The position numbers and the translations under genes are program-made. Below are positions 1-14,100 of a stretch of DNA of 64,000 bases, one piece after another. Every line of letters begins with the position of its first letter. Within the stretch, counting starts at the first letter, position 1. The stretch is taken from positions 31,785,001-31,849,000 of the forward strand of contig JAJNNQ010000024.1 in NCBI GenBank assembly GCA_027886175.1, in the 5' to 3' direction. The notes beneath the pieces were generated by a model that made no database searches, was not told the origin of the DNA, and was given only the letters and a program-made list of their open reading frames with translations. Origin of the DNA: Phylloscopus collybita (Eukaryota > Chordata > Aves > Passeriformes > Phylloscopidae).

Positions 1-240
1 TCCATGTCCTATGAACTTGTCTAGATGTGTGATAAAGAGTTTATCCAGAAAGACACTGTGAGAAACAGTGAGTACCTAAAGCTTTGATAAAAAAAGCTTT
101 CTTTGGTCAACTAGGTGGGTGACCTTGTCGTAAAAGGAAGTGAAGTTGGTTAAGCAGGACTTTCCCCACGTGAACCCATGCTGGTTATGAACAATGTGAA
201 CAATGACTGCCTTGTCTCTCAATGCTTTAAGTAAATCAGA
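1..240 (-). mobile_element. Possible CR1 LINE fragment, antisense
   Basis: The stretch around 120-190 (a run on keeping a lineage 'in' with 'aagcaggactttcccc' followed by 'gaacccatgctgg') resembles the reverse strand of the CR1 reverse-transcriptase region as it usually appears in bird genomes. The similarity is judged from memory of the family and is diverged. The element may continue to the left of the window. No intact reading frame is present. Confidence 0.4.
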
Positions 241-507
241 TAACCAGATACATCTGCAAGTTTAAGGTACATTTTCACCTCAAATGAAATCACTAAAAAT
301 TCCAAGTTATGACAACTTCTAAGATCTAAAAATTGCCAAGCTATTAAAATATTTTTAATTAGACAGACATATTCAAGTATTCCAGGTCTGCTGTTAAATA
401 CAGTGTAGAATAGAACTGGGTGATATCACCTTTGACAGCAGCAGTATTTTCTGAGAAGCTACTGTTCTCACTGCAGCTTAAACAACTAGTTCTGTTTCAT
501 CACCACC

Positions 508-1097
508 TGTGCTGGTTTTGGCTGGGGTACAGTTAATTTTCTTCAGAGTAGCTGGTGTGGGGCTGGTATGGGATTTGTGCTGGAAACAGTGCTGATAACA
601 GAGTTTTTTGTTGTTTTTTTTAATTGCTAAGCAGTGCTTGCACAGCACTAAGGCTCTTTCTGCTCCTCACTGACCCCAAAGCTGAGGAGGCTGTGGGTGC
701 ACAAGAATTTGGGAGGGGACACAGCCAGGACAGCTGACCCCAATTGACCCAAGGAATCTCCCAGACCATATGGTGTCCTGCTTAGTATGTAGAGCTCAGG
801 GAAGAAGAAAGAAGAGGGGAATATTCAGAGTGATGGCATTTGTCTTCCCAGGTCACCGTTACTTGCAATGGAGCCTCACTGTCCTGGGGATGGCTGAAGA
901 CTTGGCTGTCCATGGGAAGTGGTGAATGATTCCTTGTTTTGCTTTGTTTGAGTGCTCAGATCCTGCTTTCCCCATTAAACTGTCTTTATCTCAACCCATG
1001 AATTTTCTGTCTTTTACACTTCCCATCCTCTTCATCATCCCATGGGGAGGAAGCTGCTGCATGGAACTTAGTTGATGGTTGGGGCTAAACCCCAACA
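508..1097 (+). mobile_element. Solo LTR of an avian endogenous retrovirus (copy 1)
   Basis: About 590 bp starting TGTGCTGGTTTTGGCTGGGG and ending near AACCCCAACA, so it has the TG...CA ends of an LTR. Internal landmarks shared with the copy at 36343 are ACAGCTGACCCCAA, TTTGTCTTCCCA and a 3' segment with 'cccatg' and a C/T-rich stretch. ATTAAA at 974-979 is a plausible polyadenylation signal, followed by the U5-like part. No gag, pol or env sequence flanks it, so it is a solo LTR left by recombination. The family resembles common songbird LTRs, probably ERVL or ERVK class; the exact subfamily is not determined. The five bases on each side (ccacc and caacg) do not form a clear target duplication, so the ends may be off by a few bases. 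Confidence 0.75.
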
Positions 1098-4000
1098 CAA
1101 CGTCACATGAAGCTAGACTAACAAAGGGGGAAGAAAAAAAAAAGGTTTCCTCCTAAGAATACCCCAAACCTTGAAACACAGTGGTAAGTTCCAAAGTTCG
1201 TTTTTTATATTTCAACACAGTGACTAACAAATAAACTTGGACATATAATAGATTCTTTGCCCTAATGCTAATTTTAAATGCAAAGCATGCTTTCAGAAAC
1301 ATTATTCTTTAAGCCTCCAGCACAATTAATGTAGCCTTATATAACCATACAACAAATTTTTTACAGTTTTAACTCATTTCCAGATTTCAAACCACATCCG
1401 ATTTTACATAATCCTAAATTAAATATTATACCAGCTAATAAGTAGTTTTTGAGGTTTTAACATAATGCAAAATACATGGAAATTGAAATTCTTAATCAGT
1501 GGACCATTCATTATATGATGAGAAGCAGTAAAACCATTTTCCTATTTCCCACTCTCCCAGCCAAACTAACACCTAAGCTAACACCAAATCTATTTTTACT
1601 CAGACAGTAACAACTAAATTAATGATGGGGGAAAAAGATTAATCCAGATAAATTTCATTTTATTTAACTTATCATAAAATCGGGAATTTAAAACTGCACT
1701 ACAAAAAAAAAAAAAAGGCATTTTTCTCAACATGTTTTGGACTTTTGGATGTGTTCAATATAGCAGAATGATAAAGTCTGCTTTTCACTGCATTCTGAAA
1801 ATAGGCAATTCTGCTGTGGACTTGTGGTTCTTCATCCTTAAAAATTCTCAATTAATTCAGAAAGTGCTTGAATAACATTTAAAAAATACAGATCTTCAAG
1901 TAATAATTTATTTCAAAATTCATTTGAAAGCTGTGATGCCACTACTCTCCAATTACTGAAAACATCTTTTGATGTTTAGCCAGATCTAAGTTTCTATTGT
2001 TAAAAGTGGCAAAATCATGGAAATAATCTTTCAAGCTTTCTTTAAGCAGCACAGATGAGAGAGAAAAAAAGTGCTCATTCCTCCTTCTTTAGAGGTCACT
2101 CTACTATAGGTCACTCTCTTGCAACTGTCAAGTTTTTGCAGTTCTTTCACTGGTTTTATCAGAGTTGGAATTAAATTTATCTTAGAAAAATCCAGCACAG
2201 TTCCACAAAAGCCCTTAAGTCCACACCTCACTTATATCACCTGAAGACTACGTATTTCACAGTAGGTATTGCTGACCAGCAATTTTCTGGAAGGCTGGGA
2301 AAACAGAGCACCAATGTATCAGTTTATATCAACACCACTCTCTTCTGGCAGATAAATACTGCTACAGATAAATACTTTAGGTTTACTTAAAGGAAAAAAA
2401 AAAGAAAATATTAGAGCGCTCAGAATTGGAAATATAAATAAAACCAGAGGATTGATGTGAAGCAAAAAAAAAAAAAAAATTGTTAAGATAAACCTCTCAC
2501 AACTTAAACTAGGAAGGTCACCTCAAATATTAAATGTCTGAGCTCTTATCAAAAATTTCTAGCACAACTAGGTCTTGGATTGTCAGTGTCATGCTGACCT
2601 GGAAAGAACTGCTAGCAAATACCATCAGTTATTTCTCTATTATTCCTCTCCCACTGCACTTTTTCCTGTTTCAATGTTGATGGTGAGTGAGAAGCAGCTG
2701 AAGCAGCAACTGCTTGTGATGTGCTGTAGACTTGTCTTGTTAACACTGAATTTGCTCTCAGGGTCCTTATGTAAGGGAGTTATACTGGGGGTCAAGAAAT
2801 GGTATAACAAAAGATCTGTACTTCCCTACACTTCCTCCTCTCCAGCTCCATTGGGACACCAAACTTGGGACACCAAACCCAGCCTTATATTGAAGTGCCA
2901 CACAGCTGTAGGCTACTAATAGGTAACTAATGAGGATTAGAACCTGACCAGCCACAGCACTGCACAAGAAAGAACTGCTGAGTGATGGCTGCTGCTTCTT
3001 TGTCACATTTGGGCTTGACATGGGCTATCTCTCAGCATCATCTCTTTGTCCTGCCACCCTCTGTCCAAGCTCTTCGGTTCACTTACCTCTTCAGCCTTCT
3101 CTTAACAGCAGATGTAACTTGGTGGGGAATTTTTTTATGGTTTTCATGGTTTATATTTTTGTATAGTTCATATTTTTCATCTGGTTGGTAACATAAGGAA
3201 AGCCAAGTACTCTGCTGGAAAAGCCAACCTGTTTGTAAGGGTGAGGACAAGGGAAGTGACTGTTTCTGTGCCAACAGCCTGTCAAGTTCTTCCCTCCCCT
3301 GCAGGCCTCACAAACCCCATGCCTCAGTGGATGGACAAGCTCTCCTACAGTCAACCAGAAGATAGTCTGGATTCCTACAGCACAAACAATGCCCACACAC
3401 ACAGAGGAAGCTGGTTTCCAAATAAGACATGGGCAAGCAGACAGTCTTGGGTTCAGCTTGATGCTGTAGGTGCTCACACCCAAGTGCCAACCATCAGGTG
3501 GTACCACTATGTGGTACTATGTGTACTCACAAAACCTAGTAATTTTCTACTTCTGAGCATCTTTGTGCCAGAAATAATTATATCCCCACCCCCACTCACA
3601 GACAATGATTATAAATAATTATAGCAGGTTTAGCAGTGAGTCAGTTCAGGCCCAACTGCTGGCCATGCTCTTAGACAGTCAATATGAAAGGTTAACAGCA
3701 ATGGAGGTCTCACCAAATTTTATTATTTGTATCAACTGTTACTTTAAAATAAAGGATGTAAAACCAATACAATTCCTCCACAGAGAGCAACTCCCAGTTG
3801 CAGTGTTATGATCTGTGACTTGACAGCACTTCATCATCTTGTGCAGGGTTTTTCTTTTCTTTTTTTTTTAGTACTGTAGCATAGTTTTATCTTTAACAAT
3901 AGACTTAAGTAAAATTAAGTCATTCATTTTCTTAAATGGTGCTGCATCGTCAGCACCCTATAATTATTTCAGTGTATGAATGCAATAGTTGAGAATAAAA

Positions 4001-7000
4001 GTCTTAAATTTATGCAATCTTACAGCACCTTTGGCATAAATCATATGCTCTCAGACATTTTGCATGATAATTTGGCCTGTACAAAGCTTGCCAGCTCTTG
4101 AAAATGCCTTGTATTATAGACTACCCAGCAGAAGATTTGCTACATTTAATATACTCCTATCAGCCAGCACGATGCATTCAAATTCAATACAAATTATCAG
4201 AATAATAAAATAAGTTCCAATTAAGTCCAAACTGCCAGCCAACCAGAGCAACAAGATCTTACCTTAAAACAGCTCGTGCTTGTAGTTCTTATTACTGTGT
4301 CATTCTTGCATATAATTGCCTACCTGCTACAGGAGAGCGTACAATTACAACACATTTCCCTCTGCACAGAGCTGACTAACCTTCAGCCTTGTCTACTGAG
4401 AGCAGAAAACCCAAAGATCCTGAAATTCCCGAGGTGGTGTTCGTAAGAAGACCACGGCTTTCCATCAGCTACAGGTATCCCACCCTTTCAACGCAGAAAG
4501 TTCCACTCTTAAGAGCTGAGGAATGTGGTAAAGCTCTCAGCCAGCTCAGGCACTCAGCTGTGGGGAAAGAGGAGACTCCTCACGCCAGAGCACAGATAAT
4601 GCACAGCTTCCTACCCTCCTGCTCCAACCACACTCCTGACACAAGCCAGAACGCTGCCACACTGCAGCTAAAACCTGGAGCAAGAGAACTCCCTCAAACC
4701 AAGGCACTGCTTAACCCCTTTTTAACCCATTCTGTCTTCACCCCAGCACAGTGGTGTAGAAGGTCCTCACGGGTTTGCTGACTGATCCCCACAGCAATCC
4801 TCTGAATGATTCAAAAGCCACAAAAAGATAGCAGGTATTCAAGACAATGACCCTGATGAATGTGAACTACCTAGCACTTCTCAGATGCTCTGTCGAGGTT
4901 TTGAAACTGGATAGATGGATTTGGGGCTTTTTGAGAGAAAGTGTCAAAAGAACTCTTCAGAAAAACATAGAAACCTCACCTCCCAAGTGCAACAAGGATT
5001 GGTGGTGGTCCAAACAGAGAAACTACCTTTTGAAATCTGACTGCTTTAAAGTTCTGAAATTCACACTTCAGGTTAATTTGTAAAATTGCCAATTATCTAC
5101 AATCTTGTTGCAAAACCTTTTAATATTAAAAAAAGGGAAATATATTCAAATCTTTATTTTTTAAGTGCAAAAGTTCCAAAATGTTGGCCTAAAAGTAGCT
5201 CTATTGAAAGAGTTCATTAGTGCATCTATTTTGAATCAAAAGAAACTATAGAGTGGTTTTGGGGATAAGACAAAAGACTTGAAATGAGACTAAATAAATT
5301 TGTGCAATTGTCTTGAAGGGGAAGAAAACTTTAAGTTCAATTTCAAGGTTACACCTTTTATACTCAGTAATAGCTCTGCAGGTTTTTTTTCCTAGTTAAA
5401 CTGGACTCCTTATTCTTGGTACAATAAATGTAATTTTTGATACTGGCTTTTGTGGTTGAAAACTTTAGAATTGGGGAGTGGCAGGGGAGAAAGGCTTTTG
5501 GGTGAGATTCAATCACTAAACCTTAATACAACCAATGACTCATGCAGGAAACAAAGGAAGAAAGTAGTGTTACAATAATCCTACTTTAAGATTAAAACCT
5601 AGAAATAAAAATCTCCCTTAATACATGCAAGGATAAAGTGATACTATGTACCTTTAAAATGAGGTAGGAAAAGCACATTTCAGCATATGCTTCTTTACCC
5701 AAATGGCACTGATCCATCATCATAGCCTCAGTTGGTTATTCCTGGAGATATACTAACACTCAAAATAAAGAAGGCACTAAAGTTCCTGAGAGTGACAGGA
5801 AACCCAGCAGAGTAAGAAATTTTAGACAGCGTTATTTACAGATATTTTCCTGTGAGAAAAGAATGGTAAGAATGTAGCTTGAACATTAACAAATCCACTA
5901 AAACATCAGTCTGCCTGGCGGAGTCAGCAGATTTGGAGGGGGATTCAGTGGGGCTGGAAATTCAAACTTTAGCTTGTAATCAGAAAAATCCTACTTTAGA
6001 AATTTGAACCAGGAGCTAGAAACATGTAATATAATATAGAGCTCTCCTAAAGTGGTACTCAGCTAGAGGGACCTTATACTATGTGAAGCCTGTGACTATT
6101 TAGCTAAAAAAAAAAAAAAAAAAAAGAAAAAAGTCAATGACACTGAAGCTTTTTATTATCCTGCAGGGACCTATTTGTAAGTGAGTGACATGGACAAAAT
6201 CTGCAAATCTGCATTTCCTTCCTTTTCTTTCCTTGGGAAAGGTGCTGCAGATCATGTGTGCAATTCCTCCATTAGGATGCTGACAGAGCAGAAGTTTATC
6301 TGAAATAAACTTCCAGCTGAAACAGTCTATTCTATTCTAAAGATACACTCGTGGAAAACAAATTAGACCAACTGAATTTTAAAATAACATCATTCAAAAT
6401 GTTTATTCAGATTGTTTATGAAGCAGTTATGCAGAATGCTCAGGTAACAGTTGAAATTAATCAGTTACTAGTTGCTTATGTCTTACTCTCAAGCAGGAAG
6501 GCACTTACAGTGTGGGGTTGGTTCTACAGGAGATCCAGCCCATAATCCTGCAAATGCCTAAGAAGATCCCTATCTTTGGGTTTGTTTTTGTTTTGGGTTT
6601 TTTGTTTGTTTTTGGTTCTGTTTGTTTTGGTTTGGTTTTGGTTTGTTTGTTTTGGTTTTTTGTTTGTTTTTTTTAATGTAATTCAAGCATTTTCTGAACT
6701 CATTGAGAATTTTTAAGGATGGAATAAGAGAAGCTCAGTGCAACACCAGAAGCACAGAACTAACTGCTTCCCTGTTGCTTTAGCATAGCAGAGACATGTA
6801 AGACCTGTTTCATTATTATTATTCTTCCAAGGCACCTCCACATGACTCAGGAACATCATTATGTAGCCCTGATTTTCTGGACTACCAGCAGTTTTTCAGG
6901 GGACATTGACAAATACAGCACGCAACACAGTAACTGCTATGTGGTTCAGCCAAGGAGCAGCTCACAAGTCAGTCAGTTTAGGCTTCTGGGAGAAAAAAAA

Positions 7001-7925
7001 TTATTTATTAAACAAGCAAATAAATAACGAAGATGAAGGAAGAGATTTGGGGATTATTAGGGAATATTTATTTGGCAGGAGAAAGCAAAGAGGACTTGAT
7101 GAGACTTGTAAGAGGTAAGTTTATTAAAAACATTGTTAGCAGAATGAACCAATTAAGTCCACATCCCCAAAGCAAGTTGGCAATCAGTTTTCAACACCTG
7201 TTCTCAGACCAGGGCTTGCAGAGTTTAAACAAGTTGTTTAAAGTGATCTCCCCAGAACCTTGAGGTCAATAAACACAAGGTAAAAATGCACTTTCAGGAC
7301 TGCTTACTGTGAGCATTAGCCATAGCAGATGCGATTTTCAACCAGCAGCATTCAGCACCAGGTGGAGGAGAGATGGGCATTCTGTCCTGCATGGAGCATA
7401 TCAAAGCCACGTGGCCAACAAGTCGCAGACTGCTGAAGAGAGCAGGTCCCTCCTGACTAGTAAAAGTAAGAAACAGAAAGGTCCATCCAAGATAGTCATG
7501 AATCTATATTTATTCACAAAAAAGTCACATTTCCTTTAACTCAGTGTGCTGAGCACTACTTATGTACTGGGAGATAACACCTGCAGCCCCTCAGGGCTTC
7601 CTAGAGTCTCATAAGGATTTCCAACTAGGATCTCCTTGACTTACAGGATCTAAAGAACACATCAAAAGTAGCCATTTGAAGCATTTATTTCAGACTTTTT
7701 ATTAGCAAGCACTCTCTAGTGTAGGACATCCTTCCTGAATAATTAAAACATAGAAAGGTCACATACAGTCCTCAGCAGCAGAGAAATCCAAGAACCCTGA
7801 GGTGGAGGAAAACTTTTTTAATCTTTACACAGTGGAGTTAAACTGCATCCAGCTCTTTCTCCCTAGGCCACCTGGCAAGATCCTGCTTTCACTCTGAGCT
7901 ACCAAAGTAAATGAGAATTTTGTGA
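1098..7925. other. Non-coding AT-rich DNA
   Basis: No gene recognised on either strand. Open frames here reach about 130 codons, but they carry no recognisable domain and look like chance frames. The stretch has several A-runs (around 1701-1715, 2465-2479 and 6107-6130) and a T/G-rich low-complexity block at 6577-6676. It may be intron of the gene whose promoter is proposed near 48 kb, or intergenic. Confidence 0.6.
6577..6676. repeat. T/G-rich low-complexity tract (GTTT/TTTGG-type)
   Basis: Imperfect repeats of GTTTT, TTTGG and GTTTG over about 100 bp. It looks like a degenerate microsatellite or a diverged poly(T) tract. Confidence 0.85.
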
Positions 7926-7929
7926 AGCT

Positions 7930-8165
7930 GTATTTGCCACTGTCACTGTCTCCCCTTGACAAATCTGCAGATGATACAAAACCAAGAGGATTGGCTGATA
8001 CACCAGATAGTTATGCCACCATTCACAGGGACCTTGGCAGGCTGGAGATATGGGCTCACAGGAGCCTCATGAGAAGTGACAAAAGGAAATGCAAAGTCTT
8101 GCACCTGAAGAGGAATAACTCCATGCACCAGGATATACGCAGGGGGCAGATGGAATAGAAAGTGC
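7930..8165 (+). mobile_element. CR1 LINE fragment (reverse-transcriptase C-terminal part)
   Basis: Translation in the plus direction gives a CR1-like string: residues reading SADDTK, then DTPDSYATIHRDLGRLE and KCKVLHLKRNNSMHQ. This matches the region after the catalytic YADD-like box in CR1 reverse transcriptases, where conserved words are ADDTKLGG, QRDLDRLE and KCKVLHLG. The frame closes shortly after. The piece is flanked by unrelated DNA, so it is a dead internal fragment rather than a usual 3' end. Confidence 0.8.
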
Positions 8166-8169
8166 CCTA

Positions 8170-11100
8170 AGCCCACGCATTATACAGAGAACTAACACTG
8201 CAAAAGGAGTTCCATCTACTATCTCTTTACAAAGTATTTAATGAAACAAACATGACAGAAAAAAAGAAAAATATCTAGAATTGTCAAAGTGTTGTGCAAA
8301 TACCCTTGACATTTTTGAGAGGGAAAAATAGAAGATGACAAGTCCAGTCAGAAGTATTTTGCTTTAAACTGTCTTAGACTGCACAAAATAAGGTTGTATT
8401 TGCACAACAGAATTCACAATATGCATCCAATGTAGAAATGAGTCAATATACAATGGCATGATGCTTTCAGTGCTCAGGTGTGCAAATAGAAGCTTTGCAT
8501 CAGTAAGCACAGATGTCCCCTGACTTCATCCTATACATCCCAGGTCATATGGTTTATTTTGGCACATAGATACACACATGTGGACTATGTACAAACCAAT
8601 TTGGACTTGAAGGCCTGTTCCCTGGAATAAATTTCTCCTCCAAGTGGTCCAGTAAGTTAAATCTACAGGCATTATAGCCTGAGGAGAGTTAAGACCTCTC
8701 TTGAAGAGAAGACAGCAAAGAAACACTGTAATTAACATCTGTTTTAGGCTATTTTGTGGGAGCAAGATAGAACCATGCTCTGAGTAACTTAGAACACCAA
8801 ACTGACCCCCATATCCAAATTAAGATGCCCTGCCATGCCCTGCAGGAATCCATCAGAGACTCTAATCACGGAGGACTGTAAGGAAAGAGCAAGGGCACTA
8901 CCAGAGGTTTTTGTGAAGCCAAAGTAAATATAAAATGGGTATCAGGTAGAAATGAAGATAGTGAGCAGAAAAAAAATCACAAAAGCCATTGATTCAAAAT
9001 GCACACAAATCTAAAAATCAGCTGAAACATCCCCCCCTCCCCCCACTAGACAGACAGATAAAGTATATTAGAATGAGCAGTGGTTTTACACCTGAAATAT
9101 TTTTTTTAAGATAAGCCATCTAATATATGATACAACTGTGACAGTCAGTGAGTGACATGGCACTAAAACTGCCAAAAGGAATAAATACCCTAAATCAAAG
9201 GCTGATAAGGCTAACTACAGTGCAAGCATCTGAAAAGCAGAGCATGAGAACAAAAAGGCTTAACCACTTTCTACCAGCAAGTCTGCAAACCTCATCCTTC
9301 AATATTTATGCATATTATGTGTGCCTCTTACCAAGGAATTGACCCTTGCTGCAATCAAAGGTGTAAGTACTGCTTTGGCTGCAGACCATCTAACAATAAT
9401 ACACATGCAAAGCACACAAATGAGATTCCCCTTAGCACAGAAGGGACTGTGCTGCTAATGGGAAACGTGGTATTCAGAGACAATGATGAAATTCTAACAG
9501 CTGCAGCAGATTGAAGGGTGGAGAGGGGGGAAAAAAAGAGAAAAGAGGATAGAGATGGGGGAAACCAAAGGACTGGAGCCGAACTAACAGCTGGGTAAAA
9601 ACAGCCTAAGAGAGAGGTATTTTTGGAGTTCCCACATCCTTTTCATCCCTCTTATAATTTACCAGTTACAGAAAAAAAAAAAAAAAAAAAAAAGTAGTAG
9701 CTCATAAATAAACTAATCAGAATTGTTATCATCAACCCTGTCAGGTCATCATTCATCACATCATGAATCTTCTTTATAAAAGCACACAAATGCGCTGATG
9801 ATAAGCACTACAAAAAACACCTTAACAGAAAAATAAAGGCAAGGATGACCAGAAAGCCAAGCTCCATCACTGTCATAACTTCACAAAGAGGTTTTGCAGC
9901 TACCAAATAGCTTAAAATTCTTGAATAAGAGTCATTAAAAATACATAAATTATAAAAAATTAATTTTTTCTACTCTGTGTGGGAATGATTGATATCCAAA
10001 GATCAGTGAGCCTACTTTTTCACTCTTCTGTAGATGGTGATGGTTTTGGAGTGGGACTACAGGTCTTAAAGTCCATGTATGTGTGGTGTCAGCAACTACA
10101 GTGGGTGTGTAACTGCTGGGAACTATAAAGCCAGCTGCTACCTGCTGGCTAAACATGTAGCTAAGCTAGGTGGCTTGGCAGACAGGTATGCACATGTCCC
10201 TGGGAGTCAGGCAACTCGTGGAACTGGATTCTGGATAGATCAGGGTAGTCCTGGCCACCTTTTGGAGAGACTTAAATCTGGAAATCACCTGGAAGACATG
10301 CTAGTGGACGGTCTTTACATCCATAGCTAACAACTGGAGGATCCACAATGCAGGGGACGTAGAAGTGGGGGGCTGTCCATGCTTGTCTGGGAGTGATGGG
10401 GTCTCTACCAGAAACAGGAGTGGGGCTGCAGCCCTGGTGACTCGTATGTTCATGTCATCAAGAAATCCCAAGCAAATGCAATTTCCTCTTTTTTTTTACC
10501 TCAGGAAAATGAAAACAAAAGCATCTCTTACCTTGACAAGGAGACAATTTAAAAGCTCATGTCACCTACAAGTTCCAGCATGTTCCTAATATGTCAGTTT
10601 GACAACTTATTTATGTATGAACAGAGGAAACCATCACCTACTGATGGGAGGGTAGAAGATGGAGGAGTGAACTCAATGGCTACTTCCATACAATTGAATG
10701 TTGAATACTAGGTAGCATCAGTGAAACTACCTCAGTTCCTTGGATGCATCAGTACATGAACCCAGTGTTGGCAACTTCAGTTTGGCTGTACATTCTGAAA
10801 TTGCAGGGTTGTTTGTTTTTTTGAATTCTAATTTCTACTAGTAAACTTAGGTGGGAAGGGAGTAGAGATTCTGATTCTGGTCTCCAGGGCTGTGAAAAAT
10901 AAGCTTGAAAGACGGAGCTTTAATGGGAAGTAAAACAAAGGCAAAATAGCATTAAAATCAAGAAGGATGAGTGGTAGAGAGAAAGGACACTGTGCCCCCA
11001 TTCCCTGATTTCCTATCTCTGTTTCCCTCATTTCATCCAGACACCAATCCTTCTTCCACCATATTGCTGGTGCATCTAAATTTCTAGCACAGAGGAACAA

Positions 11101-14100
11101 ATAATCTAAGTAAACAACACACACACATACATATCTATAAAAAACTTTTGAAGGCATTCTTCACATGGCTCAAAAGCAAAAAAGAGACTGGCTTGGGTTT
11201 TTTCCTCCATCCCTTATTTTCACATTACACTTGTTATGTGAGCTTTGGAGCAGACAAAGAAAGAGCAAAAAAAGCAAGCTTAGAGGAGGCCATCCTTAAA
11301 CACATTACTGGTAATTATTTTGTGATTTTACATTTGCTTTCTATTGAGTTGATTCTCCTCATGCATGCTTACAGGCTAAGAAGAACAGGCTGCAACTCGA
11401 GTAGCAGCAGCCACATTTGTTCTTTGTTCTGAAGGGAGCAGGATTAGAATAATCCATGCACGTTTTTCACCGCCACTCCCTTTTTTTTTTTTTATTACAT
11501 TTAATTACATTTTCAGACTATGCTGTCCTGTCCTATTTATATACTTATGCTACATGAACAGACACAACATCTCTTTGTGTTGCCCTACATCTTGGGCACT
11601 TGCATGCTCCTGATCAAACAATGAGCTGGCGGGAAAGGGAGCTGATCTTAACTCAGTGAAGAAAGAGTTCAGTGAGACATGAAGAAGCACAGTAGGATTT
11701 TTTTCCCCATCTAAGCTTATCAAAACAAGGCTCCAAAGGAGCCACTGTCTCACACAACACAGGGGTTTTTTTCAGTGCTTGTTTGTGTTTTTGTGGGGCA
11801 ATTTTTGTTTTCATCTTATTAATGCAAACTGTACACCAAAATGCCTTATGTCATTAGTTAGGAGGAGACAAAAGCAGGAGGCACAGGCAGAGGGTACCTC
11901 TCAGCTGAGCCTGGAAATTAGAGGGACACTCACTGGAACGAACAGACACAGATTTCAGCAGTGCAGAGGCAGCAGCTGTTGCACTGACAGTAATTAGATT
12001 GAGGACCTGAGGAAGGGAAAGGATAGAGCCATGAAGGAACATGATGCCAAGGGACACACTCGTTTCTGAATCAGCAGGTTAACCCAAGTTTTAAAGGCGG
12101 GGGAAAGAGAGTAATTCCCGCACAAATGACAGCATCTCACTTGTAGAGACAAAAACTTGTTCAAAAGCTTTTAAACAAGTAGTGGTGATGATGTATTATG
12201 TGAATGTTGATGTTATTGACTTTCACTCCTTTCTTCATGCCAACACCCTGTTTCTGCATACAGGCTACACTAAGTTACAATAGAAAAATACAATCCCTGG
12301 TAACTGGCTGCATGAGAGGAACTTCATTTTGTCGAGCTGAATATGTCTCACAAGCAGCATCCCATCTAGCAGATGGAAATACTGAAGCAGAGGCTTACAT
12401 AACTACTGTACTGTCATCACCAAGAAGTTCCAAGAACTAGGAACAGACTGCCCCACCCCTGAATATAACCTTTTCTATTAACTGCTGCCTTAGACAACCA
12501 ACACACTCCTCCTGGTAAAACGCTCTTCCAAGACTGCTGACTATTTCTCTCCCTGTTCCTTCACTCCCAGCTCCTGAAGTTTCCTGATGTAACAGACACT
12601 TCTCAAGACACCCAAGCAAGACTCAGTTGACCACCATCTGGAAGGCAATCAGAAGCTCCCTCTAGCAAATGAGTATGAATCAGAACATGAATCCCACTCC
12701 TGTTCTGCAGCGGGATAGGAATGCACAGCTGTTACTACATCTCATTTCAGAGAGGCATCAGAAACTTGACATTCATGACCACCCCAAGCACATTCTGAAA
12801 CTCTGCCCTGCTCAGGTCCTCACTGGCAAGCAGCCAGGCCTTGGTGGTTGGGACCACTGTGCATGAAATGTATCAGATGGCATACTGCCTTTTGTCATTT
12901 CTGGGAACTGGATTAAGCATGAGGACTGCTGCGACACTTCATCTTGCTCCCACTGCCCTCCTACCTCAAATGGAGATGGAGCATTAGTCTGCAGTCTTAC
13001 AGAGATGTAGCCAACAGATAAAACACAGCCCAGCCTGCACTGTAGCTCTCTGATGCAGGCGACACTGAGTTATGGAATATGTGATGACATTCCACAGCAG
13101 GCACATAAATGTAGTGCAGCATGCTCACTACAAAGAAACACCCCAAAACTATAATTCCTTGCTGTCTCATCTTTCAAATCAAGGAGGTGTTTAGCACTTA
13201 TGTGTTAGTAAAAGTCTTGGGAGAAGCTTAAACCCAGGTTATTAAAAACAAGACTACAAAAAAACTCCAGGAAGACACGAGTAGCAGGGTGAATAGCAAA
13301 TAAGTTTTTAATTAGAAGTTATACCTTCAAATGAAGGTTTGTGGTTTCACAGGTCAAGTCAAAAACCATGGCATATTGGCTGCAGGAGATTTTTGGCTTC
13401 TCTATTGCACCAGGGACTTCACAGATAGCTACATCAGGTCACTCAGTGCTACCAACACTTTGTGATCCCACATCTAGACAGGGAATGGTAATAAACACCC
13501 TTCTTTATGACACACTTCAGGTCTACACACCAGCAAAGCTTCTGTCCTTGCTGCATCTATGAATTAAAGCTCAGGTAGTCCATAGGAAAACGTGAGAAAA
13601 GAAAGAAGAAAATGGGGTGTGAAAAGGAAAGAAAGGTTTAGGTGGTTTTTTCATTCTTAGCTGTTTGACCACCACATTTGCATTGGCCTTTTGGTTTTTA
13701 CTTTCAATAATGTTTTGGCAGTTCCCTGCTCAGCTCTAGTGAGCAAGAAGCTGAAGCAGCATCTTTGTTGCAGACAAACATTGGGAAGTTCTGATGAAAA
13801 CAGCAATGTCCATGTACACTGCATGTTGGAGAACAAGCCACGCAGTGACTATGGAAATGATGCCTTTGGCCAGAGGCAGGATTTACATAAGGAAGAGAAA
13901 CACTACAGTTTCAATCAAAAGCTCAACAGTTTCCCCAGTTGAATGCTGGAGACTATTCTAACGAAAGACTTTTTCCATTTCTGCAGCTACCCCTTAAGTT
14001 ATTTAATCTCAACTGAGTCTGACTTCAGTTCTGGTTACAGTTCAAAAGAAAATTCCTTTATGATATGTATCTTGAAGGCCTTAGCATCAACAACTCAATT

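Noticed and set aside
3498..3520. Ten-base palindrome GTGGTACCAC with a nearby repeat of the same word
   Set aside because: Short palindromes of this size are expected by chance in 64 kb.
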